Shown here one piece after another: positions 6,388 through 13,169 of a DNA stretch of 13,857 bases. Each line of letters starts with the position of its first letter. The first letter of the stretch is position 1. This DNA is from Cyanobacteria bacterium OH_CFB_184 (GTDB lineage Bacteria > Cyanobacteriota > Vampirovibrionia > Gastranaerophilales > Gastranaerophilaceae). Location of the stretch: assembly GCA_023414155.1 (NCBI GenBank), contig JAEZOG010000252.1, forward strand, positions 1 through 13,857, in the 5' to 3' direction. Below the pieces are notes generated by a model, which worked only from the letters and a program-made list of their open reading frames with translations, had not been told where the DNA came from and ran no database searches. The translations under genes were made by a program, and so were the position numbers.

Positions 6388-6769
6388 TTTCTGACCTCCA
6401 TAACCCGTGTAAATTACATAATTCTCTTGCAATTATCTTCTCGCACTTGCATCTTAGTTGTAACTCAGGCTCTTCATGAGGTTTCAAATACTTACGTTTA
6501 ATATATTTTTTATCAGGCGAAATCGCTTCTATAAACATAATGTAATGGTTTTCTTCCATTGGATGTGGGATCGAACTAACTCTGATAGTTTTTGTTTCAC
6601 CTTCAAAGCTAATTACAGGCTTGTGTTTCTCTTGCATAGTCTCATTTTCTTGTTCAGAAAGTAAAGACATCGCCTGACCACAGCAGACAAGCTCTCCTAC
6701 ACCCGGATGAATAACCTCGATTATATTACCGCAAATTTCGCATTTATAAATTTGCATCAATTCTGTCAT
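6380..6769 (-). CDS. dfx: Desulfoferrodoxin (two-iron superoxide reductase)
   Basis: Reduces superoxide to hydrogen peroxide in the cytoplasm without releasing oxygen, a protective enzyme typical of anaerobes and microaerophiles. At 129 residues it has both domains. The N-terminal desulforedoxin-like domain carries Cys10, Cys13, Cys29 and Cys30 (YKCEIC and VCCGQ) for the Fe(Cys)4 centre. The C-terminal domain carries the Fe(His)4Cys site: His49 (EKHKPV, preceded by Glu47-Lys48, the known active-site pair), His69, His75, Cys118 and His121 (LCNLHGLW). It is thus a 2Fe enzyme rather than a neelaredoxin. GGGGG upstream supports ATG 6769; an in-frame ATG at 6757 is less likely. Its product, peroxide, and the adjacent ferritin suggest a shared response to oxygen exposure. 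Electron donors such as rubredoxin are not in the window. Confidence 0.95.
   Translation of the reverse strand: MTELMQIYKCEICGNIIEVIHPGVGELVCCGQAMSLLSEQENETMQEKHKPVISFEGETKTIRVSSIPHPMEENHYIMFIEAISPDKKYIKRKYLKPHEEPELQLRCKCEKIIARELCNLHGLWRSEND
6394..6399 (-). promoter_or_regulatory. Ribosome binding site that fixes the ferritin start
   Basis: GGAGGT on the minus strand, six bases before ATG 6387, lies inside the last codons of desulfoferrodoxin (Trp-Arg-Ser). It decides the ferritin start and implies translational coupling. Confidence 0.8.
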
Positions 6770-6783
6770 TTTATACCCCCGAG

Positions 6784-6798
6784 TTTATATCACCCTAA
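6784..6798. repeat. 15-base motif, copy 1 (upstream of dfx)
   Basis: TTTATATCACCCTAA on the plus strand, identical to 12428-12442. Here it lies between the putative -10 and the start codon of desulfoferrodoxin, where a bound regulator could block transcription. Function is inferred only from position and identity. Confidence 0.35.
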
Positions 6799-6799
6799 G

Positions 6800-6827
6800 A
6801 TTATAAAATTAATCGAATTGAAGTCCA
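6800..6827 (-). promoter_or_regulatory. Candidate promoter for dfx-ferritin
   Basis: On the minus strand TGGACT (6827-6822) and a perfect TATAAT (6805-6800) are 16 bases apart, within the 77-base gap after dacB. This gives the oxygen-defence pair its own promoter, although read-through from dacB is possible because I see no strong terminator between them. Confidence 0.4.
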
Positions 6828-6846
6828 TTACCTATAGTAACTAATC

Positions 6847-8220
6847 TTATAGTTGGTATATAAGATTTATAATATTATCCTCAATCTGCTTGGCTTCATT
6901 TTTTGAAGCGCCATAATTCTGAATTAAGATCGCAACTGAGTACATTTTATTGTTTTTTGCTTTAACATATCCTGTAATTGCACTTATATTTGATAAAGTG
7001 CCTGTTTTAAGCCAGACGTTCCCTCTCAAATCAACAAGCCTAGAAGCTAAAGTACCATCTCCAGCTTGTGCCATATTGTTTTGAAGATAATCAAATGAAT
7101 TTGAAGAATAAAGTTTGTTTAAAGAAGAAGTCATCCAATCTGCACTAATTAAGTTGTTTCTAGAAGCACCGCTTGCATCAGCGATTATGACTTGGTTCTT
7201 GTTATCATAATTTATTGCGTAAAAATCTTTTATGAGTTTTGTTTGTAATTCATTTGTACCTGTAGATTTATATAATTTAGCTGAAGCAACTTTGCATAAT
7301 GTTTCTGATGCTCTGTTATTACTGTTTTTTAGAACAAGAGGAACTACATCTTTTACACTGTGAGAAACTTCTCCAAGTAATCTTGCATCGCTTGGAACAA
7401 TTGCGCTTACAAAGTTTTCGCTGTTGTATTTTATATTGTCATTATTTAACAGTTCAGTCAGTTTATATGTAAAATATCTTCTCATATTGCTAATAGGAAC
7501 AGATATTTCAACAGGGGTGTTTACAGTCCCTTTTAATTCAATAATATCAGGAGAATACCAGTTATATCTATTGACAGCTACCTTTGATATTGTTGAAACA
7601 CATACCTTATTTATAATCGCAATAGGATATGTTGATCCTGATTGTATTTTTGAAACTCCGCTTTCTGTTTTTGAAACGTTGATTTTCAAAAGATTATCAT
7701 CAAGATTATATGCGCTGAATTTTGGCATTAAAGGATTGACTTCATCATCCCACATCCAACCAGTGCCCCATTCGACATTGTCTATGATACTGTCATCGAT
7801 ATAGATATTATTTACTGTTTTTAGGTTTTGAGTTCTTAAATTTCTGACTAGATATTTTAAGTCAATTGAAGTTAAAAGAGGATCAGCTCCTAATTTTATA
7901 TAAATATTATTTGATTTATCAACAAATAACTGAGTCTTGAAAGAATAATCCTGACCTAAAGCCTCAACTGCAGGAACGGTTGAAAAGAGTTTCAATGTTG
8001 AAGCAGGGTGCAATAATTTATGTTCATTGTATTCATATACAACATTACCTGATTTTGCATCTTTCACCGAAACCGCTATAGTAGAAGTTTTATCGAGCGA
8101 AGAATATTTAATTACAGAATCAAACGATGGATCCTTATCTTTAAGTATTTTTGCAGATGTAGGCAAAACCATAACAGCCATTATCAAACATATAATTATA
8201 CTTTTTAAAAGATTTTTCAT
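6847..8220 (-). CDS. dacB: D-alanyl-D-alanine carboxypeptidase/endopeptidase (PBP4, peptidase S13)
   Basis: Periplasmic serine enzyme that trims the terminal D-Ala of peptidoglycan stem peptides and can cut D-Ala-meso-DAP cross-links. It has 457 residues with a signal peptide (1-23, cleavage after TSA). Penicillin-binding motifs occur in the right order: Ser74-Thr-Leu-Lys77 (HPASTLKL, Ser74 nucleophile), Ser300-Asn-Asn302 (NSNNRASE) and Lys405-Thr-Gly407 (WLKTGTLS). S13-specific marks are IADASGASRNN (346-356, with Ala where DGSGLSR usually has Gly and Leu) and AGDGTLASRL (386-395). The long insert between motifs 1 and 2 (about 80-290) corresponds to the extra domains of PBP4. GGAGGA lies directly before the ATG, inside the end of the amidase gene, and stop and start share a base (TAATG), so the two genes are translationally coupled. 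Confidence 0.93.
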   Translation of the reverse strand: MKNLLKSIIICLIMAVMVLPTSAKILKDKDPSFDSVIKYSSLDKTSTIAVSVKDAKSGNVVYEYNEHKLLHPASTLKLFSTVPAVEALGQDYSFKTQLFVDKSNNIYIKLGADPLLTSIDLKYLVRNLRTQNLKTVNNIYIDDSIIDNVEWGTGWMWDDEVNPLMPKFSAYNLDDNLLKINVSKTESGVSKIQSGSTYPIAIINKVCVSTISKVAVNRYNWYSPDIIELKGTVNTPVEISVPISNMRRYFTYKLTELLNNDNIKYNSENFVSAIVPSDARLLGEVSHSVKDVVPLVLKNSNNRASETLCKVASAKLYKSTGTNELQTKLIKDFYAINYDNKNQVIIADASGASRNNLISADWMTSSLNKLYSSNSFDYLQNNMAQAGDGTLASRLVDLRGNVWLKTGTLSNISAITGYVKAKNNKMYSVAILIQNYGASKNEAKQIEDNIINLIYQL

Positions 8221-9035
8221 TATTCCTCCATAAATTTATACTGAGAATGAACATCAAGCAATGTAGGTATTTTTATTCTTAATGATAGCATTTCTTCAAG
8301 ATTAATTTCACATTCTAAAACTGTTTCTTCTTCATTCAGTGAACCAATTATATCACCATATGGAGTAATTACCATTGAATTACCAAGATTGTATTCATTA
8401 TCTTTAATAATTCCTGTCTGAGATACTGCAATCATAAAGGACTGGTTTTCTATTGCTCTTGCTTTTTGAAGAGTAACCCAATGATTTTTTCTAGATTTAG
8501 GCCAAGCTGCAACGTTTACAAGTATATCAGCACCATTTAAAGAATATTTTCTGAACAATTCAGGAAACCTAATATCATAACAGATTGATAAACCGATTCT
8601 GCCGATATCTGTCTGAACAATAACAGGGTTTTGACCTTCTGATGCATACTTACCTTCATCAGCTCCAAGGTGCGTATAAAGATGCATTTTATCGTATTGT
8701 GCAACTAATTTTCCGTTTCTATCAAATACCGGGCAGGTATTTCTCAATTGACCGTCATCAAGTTTTCTTACGTAACTGCCACCGATTACATTTGATTTAA
8801 ACGTAACTGCAATATTTTTTAAAAAATTTAAAATTTCGCTATTTTTATCTTCTTCTGCGACTTGCGGGTACGCTGGACAATGCCAACCTGAAGCCCAAAG
8901 TTCAGGAAGTACAATTAAGTCAGGCGATAAGTTTTCATAAGGTTTCAATAGAGCAGAAACTTTTTCAAAGTTAGCCTTACGGTCAGCAATAACTGCATTA
9001 TTTTGTACGATAAGAATTTTTAAATCGCTTTTCAT
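8220..9035 (-). CDS. Carbon-nitrogen hydrolase (nitrilase superfamily, omega-amidase/Nit2-like)
   Basis: Cytoplasmic hydrolase of 271 residues that should cleave a carbon-nitrogen bond in a small amide. The catalytic triad is complete: Glu45 (LPELW), Lys116 (YDKMHLY) and Cys152 (SICYDIRFPEL). The RFPELFR stretch and the R-x-K-IP-x2-LD ending (253-261) are typical of the branch holding YafV/Nit2 omega-amidases and Nit1 deaminated-glutathione amidases. The substrate cannot be settled by eye; repair of alpha-keto glutaramate-type by-products is the usual role. The Shine-Dalgarno is weak (TAAG before ATG 9035). It sits 26 bases after the Cys-cluster gene and overlaps dacB by one base, so the three genes are probably one operon. 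No functional link between amidase and dacB is obvious. Confidence 0.88.
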   Translation of the reverse strand: MKSDLKILIVQNNAVIADRKANFEKVSALLKPYENLSPDLIVLPELWASGWHCPAYPQVAEEDKNSEILNFLKNIAVTFKSNVIGGSYVRKLDDGQLRNTCPVFDRNGKLVAQYDKMHLYTHLGADEGKYASEGQNPVIVQTDIGRIGLSICYDIRFPELFRKYSLNGADILVNVAAWPKSRKNHWVTLQKARAIENQSFMIAVSQTGIIKDNEYNLGNSMVITPYGDIIGSLNEEETVLECEINLEEMLSLRIKIPTLLDVHSQYKFMEE

Positions 9036-9061
9036 ATCTTAATTCTATTACAAATCAGATA

Positions 9062-9451
9062 TTATAAATAGTCTTTAAAACTTTTTTTACAAACTTTAAA
9101 CCCGCAACCCTCATGCAAATCAGCAGGGTATCTTAATTTTGGAACAGGATAGCGTTTGCACATAGCCAGCCTTTTATTATAAACGCTGCATTTTCCTTCT
9201 TCTGTTACGTATTTACAGGCAAAAATAAAATTATCATCAGCATCTTTTCCTTTTATGTAAAAACGCTTGTATGAAGGAAATAAAAACTGCATTATTTCGA
9301 ATTCTTTTTCTGTATAAGTATCAAAGCTGTACATATAATTGCAGCATTTGCCGCATTGCTTGCACTCACCAGTGATTTCATACTCCATTTTTTCAGGAAT
9401 GAAATATGAAACAAACTCATAATATAAACTTTTTAAAATATCTAATATCAT
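9062..9451 (-). CDS. YkgJ-family cysteine-cluster protein (putative Zn/Fe-binding)
   Basis: A 129-residue protein with the CxxCxxCC signature of the YkgJ/PF03692 family: Cys30, Cys33, Cys36 and Cys37 (ECKQCGKCC). Further Cys at 79 and 88, then Cys98 in YNKRLAMCKRYP (91-102, the family's 'Y-x2-RP-x-C-R-x-YP' block with Ala/Met in place of Pro), and Cys116 and Cys121 near the end. The eight-Cys set is expected to hold a zinc or iron site; the biological role of the family is unknown. The first 20 residues are helical and somewhat hydrophobic. No Shine-Dalgarno precedes ATG 9451, and the putative -10 lies so close that the message may be nearly leaderless. It heads the block that continues into the amidase and dacB. 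Confidence 0.82.
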   Translation of the reverse strand: MILDILKSLYYEFVSYFIPEKMEYEITGECKQCGKCCNYMYSFDTYTEKEFEIMQFLFPSYKRFYIKGKDADDNFIFACKYVTEEGKCSVYNKRLAMCKRYPVPKLRYPADLHEGCGFKVCKKSFKDYL

Positions 9452-9464
9452 TTGAAATAATCAT

Positions 9465-9494
9465 ATTATCTGCTAGAATATTCTTGAGTTACAA
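9465..9494 (-). promoter_or_regulatory. Candidate promoter for ykgJ-amidase-dacB
   Basis: On the minus strand TTGTAA (9494-9489) and GATAAT (9470-9465) are 18 bases apart. The predicted start is about seven bases before ATG 9451. The -35 hexamer overlaps the one proposed for the divergent PBP gene. Confidence 0.35.
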
Positions 9495-9516
9495 CAAGAA
9501 GTAGTATAAGTATAAT
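9489..9516 (+). promoter_or_regulatory. Candidate promoter directly abutting the PBP start codon
   Basis: TTACAA (9489-9494) and TATAAT (9511-9516) are 16 bases apart, and the -10 touches ATG 9517. If it is used, the message starts near 9523 and translation must begin at ATG 9532. A TATAAG at 9505-9510 is an alternative. Confidence 0.25.
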
Positions 9517-11616
9517 ATGACTGATTTAGAAATGCCAAAAAAATTTAAAAATCCAAAAAAGAATAACCCCTTTAAACTAATATTAATAATGATTTTAGCC
9601 TTTTTTATGGCTTCTGTAATTATATTAAAGGTCTATCTTGCATCGCTTCCACCTATTCAGAATTTAGAATCTTTCAAGCCAAATATCGTTACAAAGATTT
9701 ATTCTTCTGATGATGAAATAATAAAAACTTTCACCGCATACAGGTTTGAAAAAGTTGACATAAAAGATGTTCCTGACAACTTAAAAAACGCAATCATCGC
9801 AACTGAAGACAAAAACTTCTATAGACACGATGGATACGATCTTTTCGGCTTAGCAAGATCAACTTTTGTCAATATAAAAGCAGGAAGAGTTGTTCAAGGC
9901 GCTAGTACTATAACTCAGCAACTTGCAAGAATTTTATTCTTATCAAACGAAAAAACCTTTGACAGAAAAATAAAAGAAATGATAATTTCTGCAAGGATTG
10001 AAAAAAGCATCTCAAAAGACCAAATTCTTGAAATGTACTTAAACAACGTATATCTAGGTTCTGGCTCATACGGCGTTGCAGGAGCTTCAACAATATATTT
10101 TAATAAACCTATTAAAAAATTAACCCTTGCAGAATGTGCGCTTATTGCAGGCTTACCTCAAGCGCCATCAGTATATTCACCATATAACAATTTAGAACTT
10201 GCAACTCAAAGAAGAGCTCAAGTTTTAACAAGAATGTACAAAATGCGCTACATAACAAAAGATGAGTACAAAGCGGCACTGGATGAACCTGTCACACTAA
10301 ACTCAAACCCTAACATATACACTCTAAACAGAGCTCCATACTTCATAGATTATGTGATGAGAGAACTAGAATCATTGGGATTTGATGAAACAGAAATATC
10401 TCAAGGCGGTTACAAAATCGTAACTACCTTAAATTATAAAGCACAAGAAGCAGCTGAAAAAGCTATACAAAAAGATTTAGCAGCTTGGGGATTAACAAAA
10501 GATCAACAACAAGCAGCTGTTTTCTCTTTCTCACCAATATCTGGAGAAATACTGGCATACATTGGTGGTAAAAACTATGGCAAAAGCCAATATGACAGAG
10601 TTACTCAAGCGGTAAGACCTCCAGGGTCTGCGTTCAAACCTTTTGTATACGCTGCAGCTATTGAAAAAGGCTGGCAACCAACAGATTTGATAGAAGACAC
10701 TCCAATAAGATTCTCAGATTGGTCTCCTAAAAACTATGGAAACAAATACAGAGGCAAAATTCCTCTATATAAAGCGGTAATGGTATCTTCTAACGTTGCT
10801 GCTGTAAGACTTATAAAAGATGCCGGAATTAGAGCGGTAATCAACATAGCAAGATCACTGGGAATAACCACCCCTATGGAATATGATTACACAATCGCCT
10901 TAGGTTCTAACGGCGTGAAACTGTATGAAATAACGATTGCATATGGCGCTTTTGCTAACGGCGGTTTCAAGGTTAAACCATATTCTATAGAAAGAGTTGA
11001 AACTTCAAGAGGAAAGATAGTATATCAAGCACCAAAAACAAGAATAACTAAGGTTCTTGACATAAATACAGCCGCAAGCTTAACAGCTATGCTTCAAGAA
11101 GTAATTAAAGGCGGTACAGGTAGAGCTGCAAATATCGGAAAACCTGCAGCAGCAAAAACAGGTACAACTGACGACTACAAAGATGCTTGGTTTATAGGCT
11201 ACACTCCAGATGTGGTAACCGGCGTTTGGGTTGGTAATGATGATAACTCTAAAATGTCAAACCTTACTGGGGGTACTGTTCCAGCATTAATCTGGAAAGA
11301 TATGATGAAAATCGCTACAGAAAAATACCCGGATTCTGATTTTGACTATCCAAAAATAGAATTCACACCTGCTAATTTAAGCCCTAAAGATATAACAGAA
11401 TCTGATGCTGAAGAAACAACAGATCAACCAACAACAGAAGACCCAACCATGCAAGATCCTAGTTTAAATTTAGCTCCTGTTCCAACAAAAAAACAAAGCG
11501 ACGGGAAGCCTACATTCTCAGAAAACTTCAGTGATATTCCTGTGCAAACTCCAAAACAACAAACAAATAATGTTTATCAACCCCCGGCGCCTCAGCCACA
11601 AGGAAGATTTTACTAA
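9517..11616 (+). CDS. PBP1A-family bifunctional peptidoglycan synthase (GT51 + transpeptidase)
   Basis: Class A penicillin-binding protein of 699 residues that polymerises lipid II and cross-links the strands, anchored in the cytoplasmic membrane by one helix (about 20-42). The GT51 domain shows ATEDKNFYRH (95-104, catalytic Glu97), GASTITQQLAR (128-138), the KIKEM block with Glu154, and YLNNVYLG (174-181). The transpeptidase domain shows Ser371-Ala-Phe-Lys374 after RPPG, Ser424-Ser-Asn426, and KTGT at 547-550 followed by DAWFIGYTPD. A Thr/Pro/Gln/Asp-rich tail from about 615 is probably disordered. The start is uncertain: ATG 9517 has no Shine-Dalgarno and abuts a TATAAT, whereas ATG 9532 (MPKKFKNPKK) is five codons later. 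It ends in a hairpin terminator shared with bioD. Confidence 0.95.
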   Translation: MTDLEMPKKFKNPKKNNPFKLILIMILAFFMASVIILKVYLASLPPIQNLESFKPNIVTKIYSSDDEIIKTFTAYRFEKVDIKDVPDNLKNAIIATEDKNFYRHDGYDLFGLARSTFVNIKAGRVVQGASTITQQLARILFLSNEKTFDRKIKEMIISARIEKSISKDQILEMYLNNVYLGSGSYGVAGASTIYFNKPIKKLTLAECALIAGLPQAPSVYSPYNNLELATQRRAQVLTRMYKMRYITKDEYKAALDEPVTLNSNPNIYTLNRAPYFIDYVMRELESLGFDETEISQGGYKIVTTLNYKAQEAAEKAIQKDLAAWGLTKDQQQAAVFSFSPISGEILAYIGGKNYGKSQYDRVTQAVRPPGSAFKPFVYAAAIEKGWQPTDLIEDTPIRFSDWSPKNYGNKYRGKIPLYKAVMVSSNVAAVRLIKDAGIRAVINIARSLGITTPMEYDYTIALGSNGVKLYEITIAYGAFANGGFKVKPYSIERVETSRGKIVYQAPKTRITKVLDINTAASLTAMLQEVIKGGTGRAANIGKPAAAKTGTTDDYKDAWFIGYTPDVVTGVWVGNDDNSKMSNLTGGTVPALIWKDMMKIATEKYPDSDFDYPKIEFTPANLSPKDITESDAEETTDQPTTEDPTMQDPSLNLAPVPTKKQSDGKPTFSENFSDIPVQTPKQQTNNVYQPPAPQPQGRFY

Positions 11617-11629
11617 AACTAAATAAAAC

Positions 11630-12349
11630 CTAAATCCCTAAATTTAATTTAGGGATTTTTATATTAAAAATCTTTTCTAAATCAACACCATTCAACATTG
11701 CATCAATTAAGACGCTTGGTGTGATTTGTTCTGTTTTAAAATCTTTGATTATGCCGAGAATTTTGACGTCTGAGTACTCTTCAATCAATCTTGGAGCCGT
11801 TCTTATTGCGGCATCTTGAGTATCTTCAGGGAACCTGTTAATAACAACTCCCGCAATTTTTAATCCCTGTTCTTTTGCGTTATTAATCGTAAGCAAAGTA
11901 TGGTTTATAGTACCCAAATTAGGTCTTGCAACGATTAAGATAGGCAAATTGAGCTTTTTAATTAAATCTGTCGTTAAAACTCCAGGTGAAACAGGAACCA
12001 GCAAACCGCCTGAACCTTCAACAATAACCGTATCACACTTTTGATTTAATTTTATGTAATCACGTTGAATAACATCTAAATCGATTTTTACATCTTCAAT
12101 TTCTGCGGCTATATAAGGAGCACAAGGTTCCTTCAAAACATAAGATGAGTGAGTAGAAACATAAGGATCAATTTTTTTAATAAACGCCATATCAGGCGAT
12201 ACCAAAAAACTACCTTGCGAAATAGCGCCGGTTTGAAGAGGCTTTAAAACTCCTGCCTTATAACCCAATGACTGCATTATAGCAGCCAAGCCTGCAGTTA
12301 CGACTGTTTTTCCTACATCTGTGTCAGTTGCGGTTACAAATATATTCAT
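11630..12349 (-). CDS. bioD: Dethiobiotin synthetase
   Basis: Makes dethiobiotin from 7,8-diaminononanoate, CO2 and ATP, the penultimate step of biotin synthesis, in the cytoplasm as a dimer. It has 239 residues with the P-loop TATDTDVGKT (6-15), in which the first Gly of the usual GTDTxVGKT is Ala7. Other marks are Lys36 in LKPLQTG (35-41), Asp53, VEGSGGLLVPV (110-120, magnesium and substrate loop) and ARPNLGTINHTLLT, a hallmark of the family. The ribosome site is weak (GAAG, spacing about nine). No bioA, bioB, bioF or birA is in the window, so it stands alone here; the rest may lie elsewhere. The last ten codons form half of the terminator shared with the converging PBP gene. Confidence 0.94.
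   Translation of the reverse strand: MNIFVTATDTDVGKTVVTAGLAAIMQSLGYKAGVLKPLQTGAISQGSFLVSPDMAFIKKIDPYVSTHSSYVLKEPCAPYIAAEIEDVKIDLDVIQRDYIKLNQKCDTVIVEGSGGLLVPVSPGVLTTDLIKKLNLPILIVARPNLGTINHTLLTINNAKEQGLKIAGVVINRFPEDTQDAAIRTAPRLIEEYSDVKILGIIKDFKTEQITPSVLIDAMLNGVDLEKIFNIKIPKLNLGI
11632..11663. terminator. Bidirectional hairpin terminator within the 3' end of bioD
   Basis: A perfect inverted repeat (11632-11644 with 11646-11658, core AAATCCCTAA/TTAGGGATTT; the centre opens as the loop) is followed rightwards by TTTTTATATT, ending the PBP transcript. Leftwards it is followed by GGTTTTATTTAG, ending bioD. The stem includes bioD's last codons and its TAG. Confidence 0.75.
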
Positions 12350-12388
12350 ACAAAACTTCGATTAATTCACTTCTAAATTATTGATTTG

Positions 12389-12394
12389 ATTATA
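12389..12394 (-). promoter_or_regulatory. -10 element upstream of bioD
   Basis: TATAAT on the minus strand, 39 bases before ATG 12349. A TTGACT lies only 11 bases further upstream, too close to be a standard -35; the hexamer at 17 bases is a poor ATACTT. Confidence 0.3.
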
Positions 12395-12427
12395 CTTCAA
12401 AAAAAAGTCAAAAGTATACTAAAAACA

Positions 12428-12442
12428 TTTATATCACCCTAA
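12428..12442. repeat. 15-base motif, copy 2 (bioD / exported-protein intergenic region)
   Basis: TTTATATCACCCTAA, identical to 6784-6798 and in the same orientation. It lies upstream of the candidate promoters of both divergent genes, 17 bases before the rightward -35. Confidence 0.35.
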
Positions 12443-12459
12443 CAAATGAATATTCCGGG

Positions 12460-12488
12460 TTGAAATCGAATAGAATATAACATAATAT
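12460..12488 (+). promoter_or_regulatory. Candidate promoter for the first exported beta-domain gene
   Basis: TTGAAA (12460-12465) and TAATAT (12483-12488) are 17 bases apart. The predicted start is near 12495, about 30 bases before ATG 12525. The same -35 sequence and spacing occur in front of the next gene. Confidence 0.35.
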
Positions 12489-12524
12489 AGATTATTAGAA
12501 TTAATATACCAAGACTATGGAAAA

Positions 12525-13109
12525 ATGATTAAAAATAATTACAATAGAATTATGAAACGAATATTATTATGTGTGATTTGTATTTTAGGACTGATTTTTT
12601 CAGTCACAAATTCTATTGCACAAGTTAAACAAGAGAAAACTCCAATAATTCCAAAAGATACTTTCATAAAAGCAATCACTCCTGTAGAAATTTCTTCTGA
12701 ATTGAGTGACATAGGGGATGAAGTTGTTTTTATAAATACATCTGATATGTACATAAACGATCTAAATGTTCTTCCAAGAGGATCAAAAATGTACGGATTC
12801 ATTGAAGATATAAGAGAACATGTACAGGGCACAAATGCTTCGATAAAAATTAAAATATCAAAAATATTGATGGCAGACAAAAGAACTCTAAATGTTGATG
12901 CATATGTATTTAGCGAAAATGATAACTATCTTGGAGGAGAAATCACACCGCCGACTTATTATCACAGAATGCCTCACTATATAAACGGATGGAATCAAGG
13001 CGTACTTCAATACAGACCATCAAACATCAGAGAAATCGGTCAGCATCATATATTAAAAGCTGGTAGCGAAGTTATTATTATCCTGAACGAGGATTTGAAA
13101 ATATTATAA
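12525..13109 (+). CDS. Exported protein with a VirB10/TrbI-like beta domain (hypothetical)
   Basis: 194 residues with a signal peptide, probable cleavage after NSIA at residue 32. If translation begins at Met10 (ATG 12552, MKRILL) the signal peptide is a more usual 23 residues; neither ATG has a good Shine-Dalgarno (GGAAAA precedes 12525). The mature part is beta-rich: TPVEISSELSDIGDEV (52-67), VLPRGSKMYGFIEDI (82-96), an ASIKIKISKILMADKRTLNV strand pair, then GEITPPTYYHRMPHY and a final block ILKAGSEVIIILNEDLKIL. The order 'proteins-set turn, P-x-GS-x3-G, then xGxEVxxxLNxDL' recalls the C-terminal barrel of VirB10/TrbI, but no secretion genes are near and the likeness is by eye only. The following gene has the same layout. 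Confidence 0.7.
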   Translation: MIKNNYNRIMKRILLCVICILGLIFSVTNSIAQVKQEKTPIIPKDTFIKAITPVEISSELSDIGDEVVFINTSDMYINDLNVLPRGSKMYGFIEDIREHVQGTNASIKIKISKILMADKRTLNVDAYVFSENDNYLGGEITPPTYYHRMPHYINGWNQGVLQYRPSNIREIGQHHILKAGSEVIIILNEDLKIL

Positions 13110-13123
13110 ACAGGTTGTATAAT
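13095..13123 (+). promoter_or_regulatory. Strong promoter for the second exported beta-domain gene
   Basis: TTGAAA (13095-13100) and a perfect TATAAT (13118-13123) with a 17-base spacer. The -35 lies in the last codons of the preceding gene. Predicted start near 13130 with a leader of about 40 bases; AAGGAG at 13158-13163 follows. Confidence 0.6.
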
Positions 13124-13169
13124 TATTTTTAGAGTTATAAATAAGCTAGAGTAAAAGAAGGAGAACAAA

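Noticed and set aside
6388..6432. A 15-codon N-terminal extension of ferritin starting at ATG 6432
   Set aside because: ATG 6387 has GGAGGT six bases upstream and gives the standard ferritin N-terminus; the extension is desulfoferrodoxin coding sequence read in another frame.
6776..6806. PerR box in front of desulfoferrodoxin
   Set aside because: Only a TTATAAT half-site is seen on the minus strand; the second half does not match TTATAA with the expected spacing.
7424..7804. 126-codon open frame on the plus strand within dacB
   Set aside because: Lies wholly opposite the S13 peptidase between its conserved motifs and has no recognisable domain or ribosome site.
12517..12528. Three-codon frame ATG GAA AAA TGA overlapping ATG 12525 as a coupling leader peptide
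   Set aside because: It has no ribosome site and is so short that chance is the simpler explanation.
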